From NCBI RefSeq assembly GCF_004683905.1, contig NZ_CP038438.1, positions 1,240,001 through 1,304,000 of the forward strand: a stretch of 64,000 nt of DNA, in the 5' to 3' direction. This stretch comes from Pseudomonas fluorescens. GTDB lineage: Bacteria; Pseudomonadota; Gammaproteobacteria; Pseudomonadales; Pseudomonadaceae. The notes below the pieces were generated by a model. The model saw nothing but the letters and a program-made list of their open reading frames with translations. It made no database searches and had not been told where the DNA came from. This document shows positions 7,508 to 14,834 of this stretch, piece by piece (positions within the stretch are counted from its first letter, which is position 1; the number at the start of each line of letters is the position of its first letter). A program made the translations under genes and the position numbers.

Positions 7508-10500
7508 ATGCGCTTCAACCTTTCTGAATGGGCGCTGCGTAATCGCCAGATCGTACTGTTCCTGATGCTTTTGCTGGCCATCGTCGGCGCCTTGTCCTAC
7601 ACCAAGCTCGGCCAGAGCGAAGACCCGCCGTTCACCTTCAAGGCCATGGTCATTCAGACCCGCTGGCCGGGGGCGACCGCGCAGGAAGTCTCGCGTCAGG
7701 TCACTGAACGCATCGAAAAGAAATTGATGGAAACCGGCGAGTACGAACGCATCGTGTCGTTCTCCCGCCCGGGTGAGTCGCAGGTCACCTTCATTGCCCG
7801 CGACTCGATGCATTCCAAGGAAATTCCCGACCTGTGGTATCAGGTGCGCAAGAAGGTCAGCGACATTCGCCAGACCTTGCCGCCGGATATTCAGGGACCG
7901 TACTTCAACGATGAATTCGGCACCACTTTCGGCAACATCTATGCGCTGACCGGCGACGGCTTCGACTACGCGGTGCTCAAGGATTACGCCGACCGCATCC
8001 AGATCCAGCTGCAACGGGTCAAGGATGTCGGCAAGGTCGATCTGCTCGGTTTGCAGGACGAGAAAATCTGGGTCGAATTGTCCAACGTCAAACTCGCCAC
8101 CCTTGGCTTGCCACTCGCGGCCGTGCAGCAAGCGCTGCAAGAGCAGAACGCGGTGTCCACCGCCGGCTTCTTTGAAACCGGCAGCGAGCGTGTACAACTG
8201 CGGGTTTCGGGGAATTTTCAGACGGTCGAGGAGATCAAGAACTTCCCGATCCGCGTCGGTGACCGGACGTTCCGCATCTCCGATGTCGCCGATGTGCATC
8301 GCGGTTTCAACGATCCACCGGCGCCGCGCATGCGCTTCATGGGCGAAGACGCCATTGGCCTCGCAGTAGCGATGAAGGACGGCGGCGACATTCTGGTGCT
8401 GGGCAAAGCGCTGGAAGGCGAGTTCTCGCGCCTGCAGAAAAACCTTCCGGCCGGCATGCAATTGCGCAAGGTGTCCGACCAACCGGCGGCGGTGAAAACC
8501 GGGGTCGGCGAGTTCGTCCAGGTGCTGGTCGAGGCGCTGGCGATCGTATTGCTGGTGAGCTTCTTCTCCCTCGGCGTGCGCACCGGCATGGTGGTTGCGC
8601 TGACCATTCCGCTGGTGCTGGCGATGACCTTCGCCTGCATGTATTACCTGGGCATCGGCCTGCACAAGATCTCGCTCGGCGCGCTGGTGCTGGCGCTGGG
8701 TTTGCTGGTGGACGACGCGATCATCGCCGTGGAAATGATGGCGATCAAAATGGAGCAGGGCTTCGACCGGATCAAGGCTGCGAGCTACGCTTGGACCAGC
8801 ACTGCGTTCCCGATGCTTACCGGTACGCTGATCACCGCCGCGGGTTTTCTACCGATCGCCACCGCGCAGTCCGGCACTGGCGAATACACCCGTTCGATCT
8901 TTCAGGTGGTGACCATCGCGTTGCTCGCCTCATGGGTGGCAGCGGTGATGTTTGTGCCGTATCTGGGGGAAAAACTCCTGCCGGATCTGGCGAAGATTCA
9001 TGCGGCCAAACATGGCACGACTGACGGGCAAGCCGACCCGTATGGCACGCCGTTTTATCAACGGGTTCGACGTCTGGTGGAGTGGTGCGTGGCGCACCGC
9101 AAAACCGTGATTGTGCTGACAGTGGGGCTGTTTATTGCGTCGGTGATGCTGTTCCGTTTCGTCCCGCAGCAGTTCTTCCCGGCCTCCAATCGATTGGAGT
9201 TGATGGTCGATCTGAAACTCGCTGAAGGGGCGTCGCTGGCCAACACCACGGCCGAGGTCAAACGCTTGGAAGCGATGCTCAAGGATCACGCCGGCATCGA
9301 TAACTATGTGGCGTATGTCGGCACCGGTTCGCCGCGCTTCTACCTGCCGCTGGATCAACAACTGCCGGCGGCGAGCTTCGCTCAGTTTGTGGTATTGGCG
9401 AAAAACATCGAAGAGCGCGAGACCCTGCGCACCTGGTTGATCGAGACCCTTAACGAGCAATTCCCGACCCTGCGTTCGCGGGTCACGCGTCTGGAAAACG
9501 GCCCGCCTGTTGGCTATCCGGTGCAGTTCCGCGTCACCGGTGAACACATCGAGGAAGTCCGTGCGCTGGCGCGCAAAGTGGCGGCCAAGGTGCGCGAGAA
9601 CCCGCATGTGGTCAACGTGCACCTGGATTGGGAAGAGCCGAGCAAAGTGGTTTACCTGAACATCGATCAGGATCGTGCGCGGGCGCTCGGTGTGAGCACG
9701 GCCAATCTGGCGAAATTCCTCCAGAGTTCGCTGACCGGCTCGAGTGTCAGCCAGTACCGCGAGGACAACGAGTTGATCGAGATTCTGCTGCGCGGCACGG
9801 TGCATGAGCGCACCGAGTTGACGTTGCTGCCGAGTCTGGCGGTGCCGACCGATAACGGTCGCAGTGTGGCGCTGTCGCAGATCGCCACGCTGGAGTACGG
9901 GTTTGAGGAAGGGATCATCTGGCACCGTAATCGTCTGCCGACCGTGACTGTGCGTGCGGACATTTATGGCAAGGAGCAACCGGCGACGCTGGTGAAGCAG
10001 ATCGAGCCGACGCTGGATCCGATCCGTGCCGAATTGCCTGACGGGTATCTGCTGGATGTTGGCGGCACGGTGGAGGATTCGGAGCGTGGGCAGAAGTCGG
10101 TGAATGCCGGGGTGCCGATGTTCATTGTGGTGGTGCTGACGCTGCTGATGGTGCAATTGCGCAGTTTTTCGCGCACGGCGATGGTGTTTCTTACGGCGCC
10201 GCTGGGGTTGATCGGGGTGGTGTTGTTTCTGATGGTGTTCCGCCAGCCGTTCGGGTTTGTGGCGATGCTGGGGACGATTGCGCTGTCGGGGATGATCATG
10301 CGCAACTCGGTGATTCTGGTGGATCAGATCGAGCAGGATATTGCCTCTGGTCTCAAGCCTTGGCAGGCGATTATCGAGGCGACGGTGCGGCGGTTTCGGC
10401 CGATTGTGTTGACGGCGTTGGCGGCGGTGCTGGCGATGATTCCTTTGTCGCGCAGTGTGTTTTTCGGGCCGATGGCGGTGGCGATCATGGGGGGGTTGAT

Positions 10501-10576
10501 TGTGGCTACGGCTTTGACGCTTTTGTTTTTGCCTGCTTTGTATGCGGCCTGGTTCCGAGTGCGTCGGGAGGGGTGA
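7508..10576 (+). CDS. mexK: RND efflux transporter permease, MexK-like
   Basis: An inner-membrane, proton-driven HAE1-like drug efflux pump of 1022 residues, with 12 expected transmembrane helices and two large periplasmic loops. TM1 is at residues about 11-30. The TM4 proton-relay aspartates are D402 and D403 in LGLLVDDAIIAVEMMAIKME. The first residues (MRFNLSEWALRNRQIVLFLM) and the TKLGQSEDPPFTFKAMVIQT segment match the MexK/TriC-like branch rather than the AcrB branch. Co-transcribed with mexJ. Substrates cannot be read from sequence; for P. aeruginosa MexJK they include triclosan and erythromycin. Confidence 0.9.
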   Translation: MRFNLSEWALRNRQIVLFLMLLLAIVGALSYTKLGQSEDPPFTFKAMVIQTRWPGATAQEVSRQVTERIEKKLMETGEYERIVSFSRPGESQVTFIARDSMHSKEIPDLWYQVRKKVSDIRQTLPPDIQGPYFNDEFGTTFGNIYALTGDGFDYAVLKDYADRIQIQLQRVKDVGKVDLLGLQDEKIWVELSNVKLATLGLPLAAVQQALQEQNAVSTAGFFETGSERVQLRVSGNFQTVEEIKNFPIRVGDRTFRISDVADVHRGFNDPPAPRMRFMGEDAIGLAVAMKDGGDILVLGKALEGEFSRLQKNLPAGMQLRKVSDQPAAVKTGVGEFVQVLVEALAIVLLVSFFSLGVRTGMVVALTIPLVLAMTFACMYYLGIGLHKISLGALVLALGLLVDDAIIAVEMMAIKMEQGFDRIKAASYAWTSTAFPMLTGTLITAAGFLPIATAQSGTGEYTRSIFQVVTIALLASWVAAVMFVPYLGEKLLPDLAKIHAAKHGTTDGQADPYGTPFYQRVRRLVEWCVAHRKTVIVLTVGLFIASVMLFRFVPQQFFPASNRLELMVDLKLAEGASLANTTAEVKRLEAMLKDHAGIDNYVAYVGTGSPRFYLPLDQQLPAASFAQFVVLAKNIEERETLRTWLIETLNEQFPTLRSRVTRLENGPPVGYPVQFRVTGEHIEEVRALARKVAAKVRENPHVVNVHLDWEEPSKVVYLNIDQDRARALGVSTANLAKFLQSSLTGSSVSQYREDNELIEILLRGTVHERTELTLLPSLAVPTDNGRSVALSQIATLEYGFEEGIIWHRNRLPTVTVRADIYGKEQPATLVKQIEPTLDPIRAELPDGYLLDVGGTVEDSERGQKSVNAGVPMFIVVVLTLLMVQLRSFSRTAMVFLTAPLGLIGVVLFLMVFRQPFGFVAMLGTIALSGMIMRNSVILVDQIEQDIASGLKPWQAIIEATVRRFRPIVLTALAAVLAMIPLSRSVFFGPMAVAIMGGLIVATALTLLFLPALYAAWFRVRREG

Positions 10577-10980
10577 GGCTTTTGGACTTGGCGGCCTTTG
10601 GGCCGACCAGGTTCTGGGGTTTTGGGTGTATATCCGTTTCTTCGGGGGTTGCGGCTGGCGGTTTCGCCCTTACGGCGACTCCCTTTGGCAAACGCCCCAA
10701 AGGAAGCAAAGGTCTTGGCCCCGGCGTACGGCCCTCGCCTAGGCTCGGGTCCCTTCGTTGCGGGGTTCATCCGGGGGCATCGCCTCCGGTTTGCTTCGCT
10801 GCACCTCCTCTCGATGTGTTCGACTTCGTCGAACGGTCGCTGCGCTCCCACCCCCGGATAAACCCCTCCACTCAGCCTGCCGAAGGGGCCGGCACGGCAA
10901 GATCAAAAGCTTTCGGCGAGCTGACACTCGGCCATTTGAGTGGTGAAAAGCATGCGGTTTGTCTGGACTGCTTTGCTTTT
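10577..10980. repeat. Gene-free block resembling a recurrent Pseudomonas intergenic repeat
   Basis: No credible gene is present. From about 10,600 to 10,920 the sequence (GGCGGTTTCGCCCTTACGGC ... TCGATGTGTTCGACTTCGTC ... GCCTGCCGAAGGGGCC) resembles a block I recall seeing repeatedly between genes in fluorescent and plant-associated pseudomonads. It contains several small palindromes, such as TTCGACTTCGTCGAA. Short open frames occur on both strands but share no consistent start or ribosome-binding site. It directly adjoins the tandem REP array. Copy number in this genome cannot be judged from one window. Confidence 0.5.
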
Positions 10981-10981
10981 C

Positions 10982-12085
10982 TGTGGGAGCTGGCTTGCCA
11001 GCGATGGCGGCCTGACAGCCGACCAATCTCCAACTGACTCACCCAATCCCACTGTAGGAGTGAGCCTGCTCGCGATGGCGGCCTGACAGCCGACCAATCT
11101 CCAACTGACTCACCCAATCCCACTGTAGGAGTGAGCCTGCTCGCGATGGCGGCCTGACAGCCGACCAATCTCCAACTGCCTGCACCCAATCCCTCTGTAG
11201 GAGTGAGCCTGCTCGCGATGGCGGTTTAGTAGCCGACCAATCTCCAACTGCACACACCCAATCCAAATGTGGGAGCGGGCTTGCTCGAGAAGGCGGCCTG
11301 ACAGTCGACCAATCTCCAACTGCCTGCACCCAATCCCACTGTAGGAGTGAGCCTGCTCGCGATGGCGGTTTAGTAGCTGACCAATCTCCAACTGCCTGCA
11401 CCCAATCCAAATGTGGGAGCGGGCTTGCTCGCGAAGGCGGCCTGACAGTCGACCAATCTCCAACTGCCTGCACCCAATCCCACTGTAGGAGTGAGCCTGC
11501 TCGCGATGGCGGTTTAGTAGCCGACCAATCTCCAACTGCACACACCCAATCCAAATGTGGGAGCGGGCTTGCTCGCGAAGGCGGCCTGACAGTCGACCAA
11601 TCTCCAACTGCCTGCACCCAATCCCTCTGTAGGAGTGAGCCTGCTCGCGATGGCGGTCTAGTAGCCGACCAATCTCCAACTGCCCACACCCAATCCAAAT
11701 GTGGGAGCGGGCTTGCTCGCGCAGGCGGCCTGACAGTCGACCAATCTCCAACTGCCTGCACCCAATCCCACTGTAGGAGTGAGCCTGCTCGCGATGGCGG
11801 TTTAGTAGCCGACCAATCTCCAACTGCACATACCCAATCCAAATGTGGGAGCGGGCTTGCTCGCGAAGGCGGCCTGACAGTCGACCAATCTCCAACTGCC
11901 TGCACCCAATCCCTCTGTAGGAGTGAGCCTGCTCGCGATGGCGGTCTAGTAGCCGACCAATCTCCAACTGCCCACACCCAATCCAAATGTGGGAGCGGGC
12001 TTGCTCGCGAAGGCGGCCTGACAGCCGACCAATCTCCAACTGCCTGCACCCAATCCCACTGTGGGAGCGAGCTTGCTCGCGAAGA
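10982..12085. repeat. Tandem array of about 16 REP-containing 71/72-bp units
   Basis: Sixteen head-to-tail units start at 10982, 11053, 11124, 11196 and then every 72 bp to 12060. Each has a REP core (about 28 bp) plus a conserved 43-bp spacer (GACCAATCTCCAACTG ... CACCCAATCC). From unit 11196 on, two core types alternate: TGTAGGAGTGAGCCTGCTCG and TGTGGGAGCGGGCTTGCTCG. This gives a 144-bp dimer, and unit-specific variants (GGTCTAGTAG, CCCTC ends, CACACAC) recur every 288 bp. The first unit has a third core (GTGGGAGCTGGCTTGCCAGC). Because 72 is a multiple of three, the array leaves long spurious open frames on the minus strand. Confidence 0.95.
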
Positions 12086-12164
12086 GGCCCGCCCAGCCAC
12101 CCAACCTCTTTGCTCTGTTTAAAAATGTTCCAGATAACCAGAACCTTCCCACAAGGTTTTCAGG

Positions 12165-12193
12165 TTGCCCGTCGGAAGCGCGATCTCTAGCCT
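12165..12193 (+). promoter_or_regulatory. Promoter candidate of the structured leader
   Basis: TTGCCC (12165-12170) and TAGCCT (12188-12193) are separated by 17 bp, a plausible sigma-70 -35/-10 pair. Transcription would start near 12200, the first base of the leader's first perfect stem. That coincidence supports the call. Confidence 0.45.
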
Positions 12194-12199
12194 GAGTGT

Positions 12200-12431
12200 G
12201 TCGCTGCAAAAATCAGCGACCGGGTTTCGCAGCCCGGTTAAACTTCAGACGCACAGCGTCCACCATCCGAAAGCGGGCGCTTTTTTATGCCTGTGTCATG
12301 GCGGTTGTGCGCGGGATACCTTCGGGTATGCCGGGTGCCTGAAGTCCCGGTCTGCGAACCTGCGTACAGCTGCCACCTTACATTCGTTTCGCAGCGAACG
12401 GTGGCGGCTCCACTACTTCAGGAGTTCCACC
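12200..12431 (+). promoter_or_regulatory. Highly structured 5' leader upstream of the DUF6124-like gene
   Basis: A series of perfect stems follows the predicted start site: GTCGCTG/CAGCGAC (12200-12220); ACCGGG/CCCGGT (12219-12238); GACGC/GCGTC (12248-12260); AAAGC/GCTTT running into six T's (12270-12286, terminator-like); ATACC-TTCG-GGTAT with a UUCG tetraloop; CCGGG/CCCGG (12331-12350); and GCCACC ... GGTGGC enclosing CGTT/AACG (12372-12405). The ribosome-binding site AGGAG follows. I recall very similar leaders upstream of related small genes in other Pseudomonas genomes. This may be a cis-regulatory RNA or attenuator; its function is unknown. Confidence 0.6.
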
Positions 12432-12827
12432 ATGTTCAAACACACCCCGAATCCCCCCGAATCCGCACCAGAATCCACCCCCGAACGGCCAACCGACCCC
12501 GTCTCCCCCTACGCCTTCCTCGACTCGCGCAAGCTCCACGACGCAGCCCTGCGTGCGCTCGATCACTACCTCCTGCCCCAGCCTGAAAAACAGCCCAAAC
12601 CCGTCACTCAGCCCAGCACAATCTTCACTGTCCTCCCCGAAGTCGATTCCGAAACCTTGCTCGCCCATGCCTGTGAAACGCTGGCCTCGGCCAATGTCAT
12701 GGCCAGTGAGTTGGCGTTTACCCTGAGCGGTCCGACGTGCAGTCAGCTTCTCGGTATCCAGCAGATGATTTCGCTCGCGGAGCTGTCGGTTAACCGCGTC
12801 CTCGATCAAGTCGATCCGCAAGGCTGA
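12432..12827 (+). CDS. DUF6124-like small protein (DUF3077 type)
   Basis: A 131-residue protein of a family that appears confined to Pseudomonas and close relatives. The N-terminus MFKHTPNPPESAPES is proline-rich and disordered. The family core follows: SPYAFLDSRKLHDAALRALD, LLAHACETLASANVMASEL and a C-terminal helical segment ending SVNRVLDQVDPQG. No signal peptide is present. The ATG follows an AGGAG site at a good distance, and a longer frame upstream would consume the structured leader. Function is unknown. A strong terminator follows. The family label is from memory and moderately certain; that the gene is real is well supported. Confidence 0.8.
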   Translation: MFKHTPNPPESAPESTPERPTDPVSPYAFLDSRKLHDAALRALDHYLLPQPEKQPKPVTQPSTIFTVLPEVDSETLLAHACETLASANVMASELAFTLSGPTCSQLLGIQQMISLAELSVNRVLDQVDPQG

Positions 12828-12835
12828 CACGCAAC

Positions 12836-12875
12836 AAAAAGCCCGCTGACCTTCACAGGTTCAGCGGGCTTTTTC
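12836..12875. terminator. Bidirectional rho-independent terminator
   Basis: AAAAAGCCCGCTGA and TCAGCGGGCTTTTT form a 14-bp stem with A and T tracts on both sides. It is shared by the convergent DUF6124-like and DUF4197 genes. Confidence 0.9.
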
Positions 12876-12890
12876 GTGCCGCGGCAAAAA

Positions 12891-13580
12891 TTACAAGGTG
12901 CCGAACACTTTCTTCGCCAGACCCGTCGCTGCAGCAGCCGGATTCTTGCGAATGGTTTCTTCCTGTTTGCCGATCATTTCGAACAGGCCATTGAGCGCTT
13001 GTTCAGTGACGTAGTTTTCGACGTTGGCGCTCTTCGCATCCACCACCCCCAGGGTCGCGGCCTGGCCGGCGAAGGCGTTGTACTTTTGTGCGACGCCGAC
13101 TTTGTCGGTGGCTTGTTTGACGATGGGCAGGAACTTGGCGCGGATCTGTTCGCGGCTGGTTTTGTCCAGGTATTGGGTGGCCGAGTCAGTGCCGCCGCTG
13201 AGGATGCCCTTGGCGTCGGCCACGGTCATTTTCTTCACGGCGTCGACGAGGATCGGCTGGGCCTGGGTTACGGCGCTTTCTGCGGCCTTGTTCATGGCGG
13301 TTTCGAGTTCGTCGACCTGGGCGCCCATGCCGAAGGCTTTCATCTTGCCGGCGACTTTGCCGAGTTTGCCCGGCAGTTCGATTTTCACTTCCGGGTTGTT
13401 GCTGAAGCCGCCCGGGGTGCCGAGTTGTTTGACGGCGATTTGCGCGCCTTGGGTCAGGGCGTCCTTGAGGCCGCCGGTGGCGTCTTGTTGCGAGAGGTCG
13501 CTGAGCGACAGTGCCAGGGCGCTGGCAGAGATCATCAAGCCCGCGCACAGGCCGGCGAAGCGAAGGGTAGGGCGGAGCAT
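12891..13580 (-). CDS. DUF4197 domain protein, exported
   Basis: A 229-residue protein with an N-terminal signal peptide (MLRPTLRFAGLCAGLMISAS, cleavage near ALA-LSL) and a DUF4197 body: LSQQDATGGLKDALTQGAQI, then NNPEVKIELPGKL and YNAFAGQAATLGVVDAKSAN. The family is periplasmic and of unknown function. The ATG at 13580 has a GGAAG site; a TTG seven codons upstream is less likely. It lies 21 bp behind the YbaY-like lipoprotein gene on the same strand, so the two are probably co-transcribed. Confidence 0.88.
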   Translation of the reverse strand: MLRPTLRFAGLCAGLMISASALALSLSDLSQQDATGGLKDALTQGAQIAVKQLGTPGGFSNNPEVKIELPGKLGKVAGKMKAFGMGAQVDELETAMNKAAESAVTQAQPILVDAVKKMTVADAKGILSGGTDSATQYLDKTSREQIRAKFLPIVKQATDKVGVAQKYNAFAGQAATLGVVDAKSANVENYVTEQALNGLFEMIGKQEETIRKNPAAAATGLAKKVFGTL

Positions 13581-13601
13581 GGCAGCTTCCTTGAAAGACA
13601 A

Positions 13602-14000
13602 TTAGCGAATGGCGTCGACGCGGATTTTCAGCGGCTGCGGATCGTTGCCGTCCAGTTGCACGGCATGGTTTTCGGTGGTGATGAACATCAGCTCGCCGTT
13701 GACTTCAATGCGCGCACTGACCGAGTAGCGGTGGCCGGGTTTGACCTGGGCCGGATCGTAACTCAAGTGGAACGCCAACGGCACCTGGCCTTTGACCGGG
13801 CCTTTCTGTTCGTCGAGAACCACCGCCGGTGCGTCGGCCAGCGACACGTCCTGCAGGCTCACGCTCAGGGTCGCGCTTGGTGGCAGGGCGATGCGTTGCA
13901 GGTAGAACACTTCGCCGTCGAGGCCGACTTTGCCGGCGGGGGTGGTCGACTGGCAGGCGCTCAACAGGGTGGCTGCGGCGAGAAGGGTGAGTTTTTTCAT
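13602..14000 (-). CDS. YbaY-family lipoprotein
   Basis: A 132-residue protein with a lipoprotein signal (MKKLTLLAAATLLSAC, lipidated Cys16) and one YbaY-like beta domain: LPPSATLSVSLQDVSLADAP, AFHLSYDPAQVKPGHRYSVS, ARIEVNGELMFITTENHAV. YbaY proteins are envelope lipoproteins of unclear function with a secretin-pilotin-like fold. It is followed by the DUF4197 gene and preceded by a larger two-domain relative, which suggests a small YbaY-like cluster. Confidence 0.88.
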   Translation of the reverse strand: MKKLTLLAAATLLSACQSTTPAGKVGLDGEVFYLQRIALPPSATLSVSLQDVSLADAPAVVLDEQKGPVKGQVPLAFHLSYDPAQVKPGHRYSVSARIEVNGELMFITTENHAVQLDGNDPQPLKIRVDAIR

Positions 14001-14050
14001 CGGGACCTCTGAGACGTTTGCGCCGGAAGAATCCCGGCGCCGAAGGAAAT

Positions 14051-14737
14051 CTAGCGGATTTTGGTGCCAGCGTCAGTGAACAAACGTAAGGGTTTTTCCA
14101 GCCACTGCATTAATTTCTGAAACGACAGCGCGCTTGTGTTGGGCATCGCGGGAGCCAGTTCGACTTGTTCAGGTGAGATCACAAGACGTTGATGGTAGCG
14201 GTTTTCAATACCCGTCAGTGCATAGCGTTTACCGGGTATAACGCTGTCAGGATCATATTTCAGATAAAACCCGGAGACTGACTGTTCGTCCTGTTTGACA
14301 TGCACCAGCTCAACTTCGGGAGACTCTGCTTCATGCAGACTGATGGTGACCGCTTCTTCTGGCGCAACAATTTCGGCTTCTTGAGCCTCGACATATAGAA
14401 AACCGATCGGGCTCAGGTGCAGGGTTTGGCGATGGGGAGTGTTGTTGACAGTGACGAAGTAGTCCTGCTCGATCAGCAACGGTATTTGGTCATGAAGGAT
14501 CTGCACATTGACTTGGTACCTGACGCCTACATCGCCGTAGTGATGAGGGAAGTCAAATTTCCAGCCGGCGTCGAAGATCGCAGCACGGTGCCAGTCCTTG
14601 ATGTTAATAGGCGATTGGGAATTGAAAACTTTGACGCTGACAATGGTTTCATTGACACCATCGGCAGGCGCATGGAATTCGGGCGGTAGGCGGAAGTCCA
14701 GGATTACTGCGCAAGTTTCTTCGGTTAACAGGCTCAT
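14051..14737 (-). CDS. Two-domain YbaY-like protein without signal peptide
   Basis: The 228-residue product has two stretches resembling the YbaY fold. The first is residues about 28-100 (ETIVSVKVFNSQSP ... DVGVRYQVNVQILHDQIPLL). The second is about 128-195 (AVTISLHEAESPEVELVHVK ... YLKYDPDSVIPGKRYALTGI). Unlike its neighbour it lacks a lipobox or any signal peptide, so it would remain cytoplasmic or be exported by another route. Base composition is visibly more AT-rich than the surrounding genes, which hints at later acquisition. Function is unknown; the relation to YbaY rests on motif similarity by eye. Confidence 0.7.
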   Translation of the reverse strand: MSLLTEETCAVILDFRLPPEFHAPADGVNETIVSVKVFNSQSPINIKDWHRAAIFDAGWKFDFPHHYGDVGVRYQVNVQILHDQIPLLIEQDYFVTVNNTPHRQTLHLSPIGFLYVEAQEAEIVAPEEAVTISLHEAESPEVELVHVKQDEQSVSGFYLKYDPDSVIPGKRYALTGIENRYHQRLVISPEQVELAPAMPNTSALSFQKLMQWLEKPLRLFTDAGTKIR

Positions 14738-14786
14738 CTCGATATCCGTATCGTGATTGGTGGGTTGCGCCTATTAATCCATGAAT

Positions 14787-14824
14787 CAACTAACGGGGCC
14801 ATTGAAGTGCGCGCCCGTTAGTTG
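14787..14824 (-). terminator. Hairpin downstream of plsB
   Basis: CAACTAACGGG and CCCGTTAGTTG form an 11-bp perfect stem with a 16-nt loop, 11 bp past the plsB stop. No T tract follows on the minus strand, so the terminator call is tentative. Confidence 0.4.
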
Positions 14825-14834
14825 TCAGCAAGTT

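Noticed and set aside
6449..8665. 738-codon minus-strand open frame opposite mexJ/mexK
   Set aside because: A shadow of GC-rich coding sequence on the other strand; its composition (His, Arg and Gln rich) and lack of motifs mark it as non-coding. The same holds for the 995-codon frame opposite bamA, the 929-codon frame opposite glnD and the 567-codon frame opposite pyrG.
10758..10946. Small proteins in the block behind mexK
   Set aside because: Several overlapping short frames on both strands with no ribosome-binding site. The region looks like a repeated intergenic element, which often yields spurious annotations.
10982..12085. CRISPR-like array (regular repeats with spacers)
   Set aside because: The 'spacers' are nearly identical to each other, the repeats are known REP cores and no cas genes are present.
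11039..12100. Long minus-strand open frames (353 and 309 codons) with a 24-residue repeat
   Set aside because: They exist only because the 72-bp repeat unit is a multiple of three and lacks stops in those frames. There is no independent start signal, and the content is REP sequence.
10577..12431. Insertion sequence or transposase remnant
   Set aside because: No transposase-like frame, terminal inverted repeat or target duplication was seen; the DNA is explained by repeats and a leader.
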